Source of the DNA: Sambucus nigra
Taxonomy: Eukaryota; Streptophyta; Magnoliopsida; Dipsacales; Adoxaceae
DNA length: 64,000 nucleotides
Assembly (NCBI GenBank): GCA_949130495.1
Contig: OX422220.1
Location: 123,379,810 to 123,443,809 of the forward strand
Direction: 5' to 3'
Shown: positions 25,354 to 36,620 of the stretch, in pieces
How positions within the stretch are numbered: position 1 is the stretch's first letter
Layout of the letters: each line of letters begins with the position of its first letter
Notes under the pieces: model-generated
The model's database searches: none
Told to the model about the DNA's origin: nothing
The model's input: only the letters and a program-made list of their open reading frames with translations
Made by a program: the position numbers and the translations under genes

Positions 25354-26984
25354 CCTGTGACACCCCGACTAATTAAATACATGGGTAGCTACTCCTTTAT
25401 TAAATTAATACAAAATGCCAAGTTGGTTCAGTTAATAGCATCACTTTTGAAAACATTTTTTTTTATGATTACTAACCACCTAGTATTTAAAAAGTAAGTT
25501 GTCAAATTTTAAATTAAATCTGATTAACATGCAATAAAAGAATTATGAAAGAATAACATAACCATTCACCATAAAGAAGCAATAGAATAACCAACAAATA
25601 ATAATATGTCTGGAGGAAATACTCCTCACAACAATCCCACAACTGAAATGAACAAAATAGTGTATCCTGAATTAATTACATGACAAAAGTCTGAATAACT
25701 GAAATATAAAATGGCTCTAAAGGAAATGGCCGACATGCCCTACAAATATCAAAACTGAATATGGAGTCAAGACAAAAGGAGCGTCTACTAGCAACGCCCT
25801 GTAACTTCCACAACAGTTACAGCTCATCAACTGAATGGAAATCCAATGCATGGTGTCCTTGTGGCTGGGCACCTAAAAGGTTTTTACAAAAATAGATTTG
25901 AAAGAAAACGGGTCAGAGCCCGAAAGTGGAGAGTATTTTAAAAACAACAAGTGTTTTAATAACATTAAAACAATGAATGCAAAGTACATGTTAGGACGTG
26001 CTCTCACATGAAATACTCACCTCTCGGCTATTTGTGCACTCCTAACGTACCGTACCCATACAAGTGTTTCTCATACCTAACTAGACCAAAACAAATACTA
26101 ACCTTTCTACTCGATCAGCACTATAAGTCCCAACGTTATCAATTTAATAGAGAGCTTTACTTTAATTCTCGAATTTCAAAGTATTAGTAATACAATTTAC
26201 TAAAGGTTATCTCCCATTTTATATTATCAATGCATTACTATAATAATTCTTACATTCAAACATAACAATTCTTTTCATTTAACCGTATATTATTCACGTC
26301 ATAAATATACAATACAAGCACCCCGAGACTAAGCTACGGTGCACACATACTCTGCTATCCATCCTGGTACATCACGTACATAAGGATCACGCATTTCGAA
26401 TCTCTTAGGAATCGTTCTCAGATAACAACAATCACAATCAATGGAGGCAAACACAGTCACACCACATGGGTCACGCACATACCTACGCTCCCACGGCCAG
26501 CAGTCTTATTAACTTCCCAATAAGTCCTTCTCTGACCTATGTCCTCGAGGTACCAATCTAAATCCGGGCACACAAAGATTAGATGGCCCTAAGCGAACGT
26601 AAACCTCCTGTGATAGAAAGTATGGTAGGTATGTCATACACATAAAATCATATACATATACTAAGCATGCACACATCTTAGTAATTACCATAATTTATTT
26701 GTGGTATACTTCTCATTCTTATACCAACTTATAATGTTACGCAATTCACATATCCCGGGTTAATACTAACATTAAAGTCGTCAATTACTCTCACATCGTA
26801 ATTAGTCACTCACGTCCTAATCCACAATTTTCGTTTGGTTCAAATCACACTTCTATGTTTTACTCCTCAATATATCCCGACTATATCAATTAGTTAACAC
26901 GGGAAAGTTATCTCATCAATTAAACAAGGTTACGGGACACTAGAAATCAAATCAGGCCAAAAAGGCCAAACTGTCAACTCGTTA

Positions 26985-27180
26985 GAAGTCTCATTCGAAC
27001 GAGGTCGTTCGAATGAAGTGGGCATCTAACGAGATCTCCTTCGAACGAAAGGCATCGAACGAACATCTCACTCATTAGAAGGAAAACTGTCACCTCGTTA
27101 GAAGCTCGTTCGAACGAGCTCGTTCGAACGAGCTCGTTCGAACGAGCTCGTTCGAACGACCTGGGCAGGTCTTCTAACGA
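26985..27180. repeat. Palindrome cluster, expanded, element C 5' LTR
   Basis: Four exact tandem copies of GCTCGTTCGAACGA fill 27104-27159; the 3' LTR has one at about 20271. Each unit contains the CTCGTTCGAACGAG palindrome when joined. Degraded copies lie at 26990-27060. Confidence 0.9.
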
Positions 27181-27626
27181 GATGCCAGTTTCGAGCCCAG
27201 AATTTTCCTATCTCATTTTTCTCTATTTTCTTCACCTCTAATCCCATATAAAAATCGTCCCAACCGTATTTTAAGGTTTCTAATCCACAGTAAACATTCG
27301 TAGGTCGAAACTTAACATTAATATAGGGCCAAATCTTCCTAAACCTCATCTAATTATCATAACTCCCCAATTTTTCCCAAACCTTATGAACATGAACCCT
27401 AGAAATTTAAAGTCTTCAATTTCCATAAATAAATACGTTTTTGTAACATAAAAAGTGGTAATTCTTTTAGTCCAATAACCCAATAACAAATCTACATGCA
27501 ACCCTATATCAAATCTGAATTTATAACTCCAATCTCATGGGTTTTTATAAATCTTCCAATACAATGCGATTATATAATTTTCTAATCATGGAAGAAACAT
27601 TCGCTTGAAATTAACGTTATTAAACC

Positions 27627-27634
27627 ACTTACCT
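27627..27634 (-). promoter_or_regulatory. Putative splice donor, GT form (AGGTAAGT), element C 5' LTR copy
   Basis: This is the same site as AGGCAAGT in the other LTR with C changed to T, giving a canonical GT donor. It is the copy a transcript from this element would carry. Confidence 0.45.
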
Positions 27635-29420
27635 CGGATTATTCTCTGAATTTGCTGTTGAATTGATGAAGGTTGGTCTCTCTCTTTCTCTCTCAAGGTT
27701 GAAGGTTGAAGATGGAGGTTAAGGTTTTCTCTTTGGGAACTTTTCTAACTTTTTCCTCTAACTCTCGTTGCCCTCTAATCACTTAAGTGCTGGTAATGGG
27801 TTATTAAATTCCCTATTTTTAATTTCCAAAATTCGTTGGTCATAAATCCCAAAATTTCAAAATTACCAAAATGCCCTTTTAAGTTGCCGGTATGGCCAAA
27901 TAATGCCCCGGGACCCAAACTAAACCCCCGACTAGTGTTTTCTAAATATTTCGACCCTTCCGGACACGTTGGCGCACTCAAAATGACCATATGGTTGATA
28001 GAAATAAAATTATATTTTTAATTGAACCAATTACATTCCTGGCGCGACTGTCACGCGCGTCCCAACAAAATTTCCAAATTGCCGTATTTCAATCTCGTGA
28101 CAATTTAAATATTTTCAATATTCATATATTTCCATATGCACACAATATAATCAAATACCAACTCACATCTCGTTAATATTTTATCCGGATTAATTCTCAA
28201 TTAATTCACATTTAATTTAATTAATCCCGTAAATAAATATCAATAAAAGTACGGGGTATTACAGCAACAACCATGTTAGTATACGACACTCTCTTGAGAA
28301 TTCTCACCTCTCATCTAGTGTGCATGCCTACCGTACTAATAGATCTCCTAAGTTTCTCTAACTTATTCTCCATAAGGTTTTGTCACGTGAAAAGCAAGGT
28401 TATGATATTTACTTTAGGAAATTATTCTCTTCAAGATTTCTTACGTTATTTTGAACAACTCATTACCGTTATAAAGTTCCCGAACACTTATAATAAAGTT
28501 GAAGCATTTACTCATTACTTATCTACTTATACGTACAGTAGAAAGTTCCCATATAGATATACGTATATATATATATTAGTGACACATATAATACATATAC
28601 TAACGACACCCCACATAAAATCTATGGTGCTGGCATACTCCGTTATCAAGTCTCCGTATCACTCACACTAAGGGAAATACTAGTTAGAAATCACTCTAGA
28701 ACTGTATTAACACAACACACAAACAAATGGAGGCGAAGCACAGCTCCAGGTTCTAAGAGGTCAGCACGTACCCTCACGTCTCTTATAACATCTGACTATC
28801 ATTCTCAGATAGACTGTATTAAGGATACTATGTTCTAGGGTATGAGTCAATATCCCCCATAAAGGTCAAATCAAGATAAGACTGTCCCATCACGAAAACC
28901 TCCGTGATAGAAAGTAGCTCGGGTATGATTTTTACACAATACATAATATATGCACAGTCACACAGTCATATATATAAATATTCACATTTTCTAAATTAGG
29001 TGTGCCCACGACCCATAATTATAATTATCCGTTCTTAGCACAAATTACTCAATTATCTCGCATAGCTGATTTGTCTCTTTTATTCCCATTCATAATTTAT
29101 TTCATACATACTTCTCATCTCTCGAATTATTCTCTTGCTAAATACAATTTCAGTAGGTATACCCTCTCTAACCTTCTGGTCTAAGACTTTCACGAGTCCC
29201 TCAATTTATGAACGAACTTACGCACAACCCCTAATGTGTAACGACATTCCCCGTTAACCCACAATTTCATCCCATATTAAATTTCATTCAACGGAGTCTA
29301 TTTAGACCCTACTATTCCTCCTCACGACCCATTATACTTTATAAATAATAATCAAGGGTTCCCACGTATTTAAATCGAATTAAACAAAAAGGGGAAAAAT
29401 ATGCAGTTTTCCAGGAGGGG

Positions 29421-29454
29421 TCGATCGATCGAGGAAAGGGGGTCGATCAATCGA
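29421..29454. repeat. Palindrome pair in element B 5' LTR
   Basis: TCGATCGATCGA (29421-29432) and TCGATCAATCGA (29443-29454) are unchanged from the other LTR although the flanks differ. Confidence 0.8.
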
Positions 29455-29897
29455 TCAAAGCAGTTCTTGCCCAGAAACTGCAGTTTTAACCTACGGGTTT
29501 CATATTCCAAATTACTCCAAAATGCCATTATCGATTCTCAAACTCCCAAATAACATTTCTAATAGTTACATATACCTATATACATGATTTCCTATGTGAA
29601 ACATGTCCAAATTCATCAAAGGCATTGAATTTATGGGATAATTTAACATAATTATCAAGAACCCAATTTTACATGAAACATTCATTCTTCTAATTATTTT
29701 CCAGATTTCTTCCCTCTAAATCCATGCTAATTCGTGGATAATCCTCTACATATGATTGGTATGTCCAGAATACATTTAGTTTCTCTAAAACATGCAATTT
29801 TAAGTCTCTAAATTTTCAATTTCTTTCATAAAACATGTCCTTAACAATCCTAAACTAACATGGGTGAGACATTAACTAAAAAAAAAGCAAGATAGAT

Positions 29898-29905
29898 ACT
29901 TGCCT
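29898..29905 (-). promoter_or_regulatory. Putative GC-type splice donor (AGGCAAGT), element B 5' LTR
   Basis: It is identical to the copy at 13072-13079. No acceptor can be named because the B interior has lost gag. Confidence 0.4.
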
Positions 29906-30578
29906 GAAATTTGAGGTTTTGATTCGTGGATGAAAAATACATGGCTGCGTTCCTCATCGTGCGATCTACGTTTTGGTGGTGGTGGCGGTGCAAACGGATG
30001 AGTTCTTGGCCTTGGATTGCTTGGAAAGCTTCCTATCTTCTTCTCTAATGGACGTTCTAAGGTTCTATGTTTGTTAACCCTAAAAGGCAACTCCTAATGG
30101 CTGAAATAACTATTGGAAATTCATGGGTTTAATTACCCAAAAATATAAAATGTCTAATATACCCTCCCGGGATGTCAATTAGGCCTAAAAATGCCCCGAG
30201 ACCCAAGCTAAACCCACGGGTAAAATTTTCTGACTATCTCTACCCTTTCGGACACATTGGCGTACTCGAAATGACCATACGGGCGACTTATAATTTATTC
30301 AGTTTTAATAATAATAATTTAGTCCCGACACGACACAGGCGCGTCCTGACTTAAATTTCCATAATTGCCATTTTATTCACTCATGACAATTTTAATAAAA
30401 TCAATCTTATATATTACTTTAATTAAATAGTAATATTCAATAAATTCCCAATAATTACTAACTCTCGTCACGCTAGTAAACATTTTGAATAAATTTTTGG
30501 ATAAATATTAAATTAATATCTCAATTTTAATTTAATAAGTCCCCAAATTCAAATTCCATAAAAATACGGGGTATTACA

Positions 30579-30583
30579 CGAGG
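30579..30583. repeat. Target-site duplication of element B, right copy
   Basis: CGAGG, identical to 10773-10777. Confidence 0.95.
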
Positions 30584-31391
30584 GTAGTGCTCCTCCAGAA
30601 CCATTTCCCCCCTTCTTACTAGGATTCCCTGACAGCAAAACCTTCTTACTACCTTGCACATGTAAACGATGATCTTGGCAATGAAGCAATGCGACATTCA
30701 TTACATCACCAAATGTTTGTAAATTCGGATTTCCCAGCAAGTGTTGTCGTATGTTCTAATGCAAACCTCCAATAAATTTTGAGATCCTCCTCTCCTCCAG
30801 AACTACCTCATCCGTCACAAAACTAGCCAGACAAGTAAATTCCTCCTCATACTCTTCCACAGAATGTTCACCTTGGACTACATCTTGAAGTTTCCTCCTT
30901 ATCTCCCTTTGAACTGCGGGAGGAAAATACTTTTGGTCGAAAAAAACCCAAAAATCCGATATAGTCATTGTATGTCTCCGTTCTGGCGTGGTAACCAACT
31001 CCCACCAGTGTAAGGCTGCTCCAACCAGTTTAAAAGTAGCAAGAATTTGCTTCCTCTCCTCACTACAGTCTACCATGCGAAGATGACGTTGCATGTCCTT
31101 CTTCCATTGGTTTGTGACTATTACATCAGAACCACCCTGGAATTCTGGGGGATGACCCTTCAAGAAACATTCTCTGACTCTTTCCCACAATGAGGGTCCC
31201 GCATGGGCTTGCACCTCCTGAACTATCGGTTGTTGGGCTTAAGGAAACTGTTGATCCATGGCTGTCATCGCATCATTGACCACCTGGGCGACAATATTAA
31301 CCACCTCCGCGGCATTAATAGTTCCTTTATGTGGCGGTGGAGGTTCTACATCTCTATTTCTCCTCACTTGGCAACCTCTTTTGGGCGGCAT
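30584..31391 (-). pseudogene. Element A gag, N-terminal part, cut by element B
   Basis: Translation starts at 31391 with MPPKRG, as in element D. The capsid region follows: WERVRECFLKGHPPEF, then [36 protein letters not shown] and the YEEEFTCLASF motif typical of plant gypsy gag (RVE_gag/retrotrans_gag family). There is a stop near 31240 in the N-terminal linker and another near 30755, after GGLH. Element B interrupts the frame at 30584; the zinc knuckle and pol continue below 10778. A pyrimidine-rich stretch ending TAG touches the start codon. It is non-functional because of stops and the insertion. Confidence 0.88.
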
Positions 31392-31417
31392 CTAAGCTGA
31401 AGAAAAAGTTAAATCAA
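31392..31417 (-). promoter_or_regulatory. Putative splice acceptor directly before gag, element A
   Basis: The sense strand is T-rich (AACTTTTTCTTCAG then CTTAG) and ends at the A of the gag ATG. With the donor at 33596-33603 it would bound a 2.2 kb leader intron that contains the palindromes, the LTR end and the primer site. Confidence 0.4.
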
Positions 31418-31560
31418 AATACAATTGAAAATAATTTATCTTTGCCGAATATTATATACATATACAAACAAAATAGTCCTAACAATAGGGCTCTACATCA
31501 AAGAATGCTACGGTAGAACGTGATAAGTCCGTATAGATACTAAGAACTCTAGAACTTCAT

Positions 31561-31572
31561 GCTCTGATACCA
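31561..31572 (-). other. Primer-binding site of element A (initiator tRNA-Met)
   Basis: Sense TGGTATCAGAGC, two bases from the 5' LTR end. Confidence 0.9.
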
Positions 31573-33269
31573 TCTTTGACACCCCACTAATAAAATAAGA
31601 GGGGTCGGGCCCGATATTCCAATTAATACAGTGATCATAGATGTTACATTCTTAGCATCACAGACGTTAAAATAAATATACGAGATAACCACAAATTATT
31701 TTAGAAAACGGATGCCAATACAAATGTAGGTTTAAAGAAAATTCTTTAGACAATCCAATTTAAAGAGGTGGTGGATAAAGGCAAGTACCAATTACATGCA
31801 TTCACCATATAATAACCGAATAAGTTGTCGGTTAATAGACCAATACGAGCAGGTTACACCGACTATTAAAATGAATATCACAATATATTTAACAAGTAAA
31901 AAAACTTGGGCAACACGCCCAAATGTGTAAACTGATCATAGGTAGAGTACAAAAAGATCGAAGCGTCTATAACAAATATCCTACACCATCCGCAAAATTC
32001 TATAGCTCCGTGACACTTGGATGGAAGGGTCATTATGGGCGTCCTTGTAGCGGAGCACCTGTGGGTGAGGAGAATTCATGCAAAAATAAGAGATATAAAC
32101 GGTTCAGGGCCGGATTTGATACGATAATCATGTGAATAAAATGTATGACAGTTATCAATATCAATCATCATGATTAAGAGTTTCTCGCTCTCCACAATTA
32201 ATAATTATAGTCCTCGCCTCTCAATCTAAATTCACAACCTAGCGTAATTTCAATAACAATGAGTATTCATTTATAAAAGAGAATATAATACAATTTCACT
32301 TGATAAGATTCCATTTCCATTTGGTACATCATGACATTTCAAGTTTATTTCTCATTAAGATACCATTTCCAAAACAATTAATTTCATAAAAGGTTTCACC
32401 ATTTATAAAATATAACTTTCATAAGAGTTGTTATAATCAGAATATATAATGATTCTATGACCATCCTTCCGGGAGTCACCCCACTGGATGCATCCCTAAA
32501 TAGCTGTCATCTTCCAGGGCCTATCACCAAGACAACATGGGCATCCTAAATCGCGTGATGTTGGGAAGCGTCCATATACCTTCGACAATGAGTCATAACC
32601 AAACTCGGAATTACCTCACTTCGAAAATAACAACACAATATATAACAACCGGTCCTATGGTCGAGGACTATATTCACCTTGCATTCACTAGCTAGGGTAC
32701 TTCACCTCATGCCCGTAACTTCCCTTATGATAGCATTTAGAGAGGTATGTTTATGCAATTTTCCATTCATAAAATATGCCAATTTATAACGTGCATTACA
32801 TTTTATCCGGGGCCATAAGCTTTTCGTGTCAAAATTCATAAGCCACACATTTAATATTTCCATATTCGTCTCCAAGAAACTTAACAAAAAACCTATAAGT
32901 CGATAAGTATGATATTACTTCAACCCAAAACTAGTAGTCCACAAATATATCACTCTATCTCCCCCTAGACCCACACTACGTCAATATGTAAAAAAAAGAA
33001 CCACTTACCTTCCTCTTATAGCTAACTAAATTAATTCTCGGTCTAAGCCTCGACTCTCGTTTCTAGCTTAGGTTTCTAATTACCATAAAATAGACTCAAA
33101 TATTCTAGTTTTACTTCATTCAAGAAGGTTCCTAAGTCTAAACCTTAAAAGAAAGGAACTAAAGACAATTTAAATTTTGGGTTGAGAAAAACAGGATACC
33201 AGACTGATCCGTTTTTCCCTTTACCCGGATTGGTCTAGTAATTTTTCTATTTGCAAAAACTTTAGGGGC

Positions 33270-33306
33270 CGGATCGATCCGTCTCTTGGGAGGACCGGAT
33301 CGGTCC
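33270..33306. repeat. Palindrome pair in element A 5' LTR
   Basis: CGGATCGATCCG (33270-33281) is perfect. GGACCG-GAT-CGGTCC follows with 6-base arms. Upstream, AGACTGATCCG and CGGATTGGTCT (about 33211-33236) form a near-perfect inverted pair, better kept than in the 3' LTR. Confidence 0.8.
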
Positions 33307-33595
33307 GGTACCTAGTAGGTCGGCCATCACCCATACTTCTTACCAAACCTAAACTTTTAACTCTAATTTCTTCCCATAACAGCACCCCATCAACTAACAA
33401 CCTCACCACTACATTTCTATGCAACAACATAGTAATATACTCAACTCACATCACACATACATCAAAATCTAAAGGTTAAACACCAAGATTCATCAAAACC
33501 CACAATTTGTTCAATTCTCGGTCTAAGCCTCCAAGATTAATCCACAACTATCCATACAATTCAAGCACCATAAATCATGCATTTGCAAGTTAGAA

Positions 33596-33603
33596 ACTTG
33601 CCT
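33596..33603 (-). promoter_or_regulatory. Putative GC-type splice donor (AGGCAAGT), element A 5' LTR
   Basis: AGGCAAGT followed by TTCTAACTTGC, unchanged between the two LTRs of A although they are the most diverged pair in the window. Confidence 0.45.
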
Positions 33604-34188
33604 TAAGGCTGAAATCTCGGATTGACTTCTAGTAGAAACAAATTCAAGCTCCAATAATCAATTCTCTTCCTTTTTCTCTCTTTTCTCCACACTTCTCTTT
33701 CTCTCTCTTTCTCTCTAGCTTTAGGAACATATAATTGAGAAATAAAAGGGGTTGGAAGACGTAAACGTTCATTTAAAACTAATCTCCATCGTTAAATGTT
33801 ATTACACCATTAAAATGAATCTAACTACATAATTATGCCATAACCTGTCAAAAGTGTCAGGAACCCAAAAATACAATATGGCACTTATTTTGACTATCTC
33901 AATTATTTCAGGACTAACTGCGCCCTCTAAATTGGCATCAGGAATAATAAAAATCATTTTATATTCCAACATCATTTTAAACCATAAATGTCGCTTACAG
34001 CACAACGACGAAATAAAACATAACATGATGTTATTTGCATTTTGTTAACCGTAAATATGCAATATTTAGTAAACATTATCTTTTAAATCACTTATAATAA
34101 TATTTAATCCAACTTCCATCATTTTATATAATTACCTCACATGGAAAATCTATATAAAAATAATTTCTCAAAAAGAAGGGTTATTACA

Positions 34189-34408
34189 GCTTGACACTCT
34201 CAAGTTCGGTTCCCATATCGATTGAACGTCCCTCAACTCAAAGCATTCATCTAAAACATTAAAAAGGTAAGTAGATTAACCAAACAAGGCTTAAAAGTTG
34301 AACAACCATCCAGTTCACATCAACAAGTACACACGTTTGAAGATAATACATACCAGCTCCTAGGTCATCTCAAAATCAACTTAGTTGAACTGCGACCTGT
34401 GGGGCTAT
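34189..34408 (+). other. Continuation of the target of element A, ending in a G-rich tract
   Basis: It starts with the right target duplication GCTTG (34189-34193). No gene is seen. It ends GTGGGGCTATTG, a polypurine-like tract before the LTR at 34409, so it is probably the 3' end of a Tat-like element whose earlier part (with the 95-bp repeats) lies left of 4375. Confidence 0.4.
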
Positions 34409-34820
34409 TGTGGGGGAAATAAATATACCTAGCTGAATAACAGGGCACGTGTCGAGAACACCAATCAAGATGGAGAACATCATGGGATCCCACACGATAA
34501 GGACGACCAAGAGTCCTTGATAAAGTAGAAGAGTAAGGAACAGTATTTGATTGTAACTTAAACTCTATGTAGAGGGGACTCATCCAAATGTAACCCTAAT
34601 GTAACCCCTAACTCTATATAAAGGGGACACCCCCCATTGTTAAAGGGGTCTTGGAGACTAGAGGAAAACATTCATATAAACTCTCTCATTATCCTAATGT
34701 AACACAATAGCAACCCCGTGTACGTAGGCTATTTATGGTCAAACCACATAAATCTTTGTCTCTCTCATATTTATTTTTATACATGCATCGTGGTAAATGG
34801 GCACCCCCCTACGGGTAGAT
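34409..34820 (+). mobile_element. Tat-like gypsy LTR, about 410 bp
   Basis: It starts TGTGGGGGAAAT after a G-rich tract. It has a TATA box CTATATAAAGGG at 34613-34624 and the GTAGGC...AAACCACATAAATC block common near the end of Tat and related LTRs. TTGACGCCACAG at 34825 looks like a decayed primer site. The right end is approximate. Confidence 0.55.
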
Positions 34821-35386
34821 TTTTTGACGCCACAGTTGATTTCTTGTTTCCCATATGCCTTAATGCTCTTATCACTTATGCACCAACATATATACTTGTT
34901 TTCCCATTCTTATATCACTTATGTAGTTTTTAGGGAGAGAAATCATACTTAGTTAAATCATGGAAAATGAGTATTTCATTAATTCTATCACCGTTGTCTA
35001 TTCCTGAACAAAAAGGGGGAGAATGATAGGGGGAGAAATGGTATCTAATCCTATTATATTAGTATCTTAGTTTAGGAGATCTATCTTAGGGGGAGAGTGC
35101 TATCTTCTTAGATTTATCATATTCGATAAAGGGAGCATTAATTTAGGGGGAGTATTTATTTTAATTATATTTAATATTTTGATATTCCCTATGCGCTTAA
35201 TGTTTTTCTTAAGTGTGCAGGAATTATTTTAATGACAATTTTCATTAGTAAAGATAGTTATCCTTGAGTTTTGAGTCAAGCTTGTATTTTTTATTTTGGG
35301 TGGGATGTTTTTGAGTCTAGTTGAGCTTGACGGCCCTTTCGGATTTTTGTTTGGTTTTTGTCTCGGAATAGCCAAAGGGGGAGATT
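34821..35386 (+). mobile_element. Sirevirus-like copia element, 3' untranslated end
   Basis: Four or more copies of an AGGGGGAGA-type purine motif are strewn over 35010-35160. A final AAAGGGGGAGATTT (about 35374-35387) touches an LTR start. Multiple polypurine tracts before the 3' LTR are characteristic of Sireviruses. No pol frame remains. Confidence 0.55.
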
Positions 35387-36620
35387 TGTAAGGACACAAA
35401 TTTCCAATTGAGTCTAATGTAGTGTTGGCTCAATTCCGGACAAAAACATTTGAGTCATAGGATAGTATTCATGAGTATCCTCCAATCCTATGACGTTTGA
35501 AGTTTAAGTTGAAGACATAATGATCAATATTTCAGAGTCAAGCTATCAAAGTGTCAGGTTTACGTAGTGACTAGTTTTGTGTCCTCAACGGTTCATATTT
35601 CAAGTCTCCAAAAGGTATGAATGCACATTATATATATATATATATGCAGGAGACTTGGAATTATTTTAATGGGTGTATTTTTTATTTAATATGAATTTCA
35701 AAATTTTTTGGGGCTTAAAATGAAAAATGCATATTCTGACTTTTCATTTGAAATTGTCATTCGAACGAGAATGTCGTTTGAACGAGTTTTGCCAATGAGT
35801 TTCCCTTTTGTACATTGGTTTATCATTAGAAGTATCGTTCTAACGAGTTCGTTTGAACGAACTTTACCACTGATATTTGTAATTATTTTTAACCAAAAAT
35901 CTTGTTCAAACATTGTCGTTCGAATGACCTAGAAATGTCGTTCGAATGAGATTTCTAGCGGGAAATAGTTTTGGCAGTTTTTCCATTATCCCACTATTTT
36001 GTCCCACTACTTTTTGATCGTTTTTATCAACTTCGGGACCAGATTTTAACTAAGACTTTTGAGCATCCTTCGCGAGATTTTTAGACAAGATACTTCCAAC
36101 CAAAAATCCTTGTTTTTCATGAGTTAAATCTAAAAGGAGAATTCTTTCATACACATGTATTTACACTCATAAATCAGTTTGTTTTATCCAAGTAACTCTA
36201 TACATATATATCTATTTCTTGGAGTTTGGTTTGGCGCCATTAGTTCATTTCTATCACAAAGAAGGAGAAGTTTGAGTTTTCTTTTATTTCCTATAAAAGA
36301 ATAAGTCCTGTTTTTGCTACGGCATTCTCATATGGTTAAAGGCACCATGTGTGGTTCGCGGATTCTAAAAGCTACATTGGAGAAGTCTAAGGTTCCAGTG
36401 GAGTTCAGGATTTTTGGCTAAGCAGAGGTTGGTACAAGAAGACGCGTCAGGGGCTTGAAGGAGTCAAGTCAAGTTGTGTAAGTCATCTGTCTTGTATTTG
36501 TAAAATTCCATACTTAGTGGACTTAAGCCTAGGGGCCATCTGAGGTTTTTCCCGTTTTGAGTTTTCTCTTACATCGCGGCGTAGTGTGATTTATTTCTCT
36601 TTATCTTGCAAAATCACCTT
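35387..36620 (+). mobile_element. Sirevirus-like copia LTR
   Basis: It starts TGTAAGGACAC right after the purine tract. It holds a cluster of TTCGAACGA-type palindromes (35758-35950), a short AT repeat at 35631-35644, and a late block (TTTTTCCCG...TTTTCTCTTAC) typical of the end of copia LTRs. The right end is uncertain; an end between 36240 and 36620 is possible. Confidence 0.5.
35758..35950. repeat. Palindrome cluster in the Sirevirus-like LTR
   Basis: Repeated TTCGAACGAG, GTTTGAACGAG, TCGTTCTAACGAG and TCGTTCGAATGA motifs are slightly decayed forms of the CTCGTTCGAACGAG core in element C. TTAGAAG occurs next to them, as in C. Confidence 0.7.

Larger units (their letters stand above)
18514..28263 (-). 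mobile_element. Element C: Tekay-type Ty3/gypsy retrotransposon, gag-deleted
   Basis: LTRs are at 18514-21399 (2886 bp) and 25356-28263 (2908 bp), with a 5-bp duplication GCAAC. The interior (21400-25355) encodes protease to chromodomain, but everything between the primer site and the gag zinc knuckles is missing. LTR differences are few, so insertion is recent compared with A. It is the innermost layer of the nest. Confidence 0.95.
25356..28263 (-). mobile_element. Element C, 5' LTR
   Basis: It is nearly identical to 18514-21399. The main difference is a four-copy 14-bp palindromic repeat at 27104-27159 where the other LTR has one copy. Confidence 0.95.
10778..30578 (-). mobile_element. Element B: non-coding Tekay-related LTR retrotransposon (LARD-like)
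   Basis: LTRs are at 10778-13732 and 17846-30578, the latter split by element C. Without C and one copy of its 5-bp duplication the right LTR is 2978 bp against 2955 bp on the left. The primer site is at 17832-17843 and the plus-strand primer next to 13733. The 4.1 kb interior has no usable frame. The exact 5-bp duplication and full-length LTRs show true retrotransposition into the gag of A. Confidence 0.9.
28264..30578 (-). mobile_element. Element B, 5' LTR, second part
   Basis: It resumes at the duplicated GCAAC after C and matches 11441-13732. It ends GGGGTATTACA before the CGAGG duplication. It carries the palindrome pair at 29421-29454 and AGGCAAGT at 29898-29905. Confidence 0.9.
4375..34188 (-). 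mobile_element. Element A: Tekay/Del-type Ty3/gypsy retrotransposon, host of nested insertions
   Basis: Two similar LTRs (4375-6940 and 31575-34188) face the same way. Between them are a tRNA-Met primer site (31561-31572), gag (30584-31391) and pol (6970-10777), all read on the minus strand. Element B splits gag from the rest of pol at 10778-30578; removing B rejoins one collinear gag-pol. Spot comparison of the LTRs shows more differences than for B, C or D, so A is the oldest of the four, as nesting requires. The polyprotein is thoroughly broken. Confidence 0.9.
31575..34188 (-). mobile_element. Element A, 5' LTR
   Basis: It matches 4375-6940 along its length, with one end base changed (TTTGACACC for TGTGACACC). 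It holds the palindrome pair at 33270-33306, AGGCAAGT at 33596-33603 and the purine-rich leader-like stretch (plus-strand CT tract near 33660-33720). Confidence 0.9.

Noticed and set aside
36226..36240. TTTGGCGCCATTAG as a second primer-binding site
   Set aside because: It resembles the Athila-type site in its first bases only and has no LTR end before it; it could mark the end of the Sirevirus-like LTR, but this is not supported.
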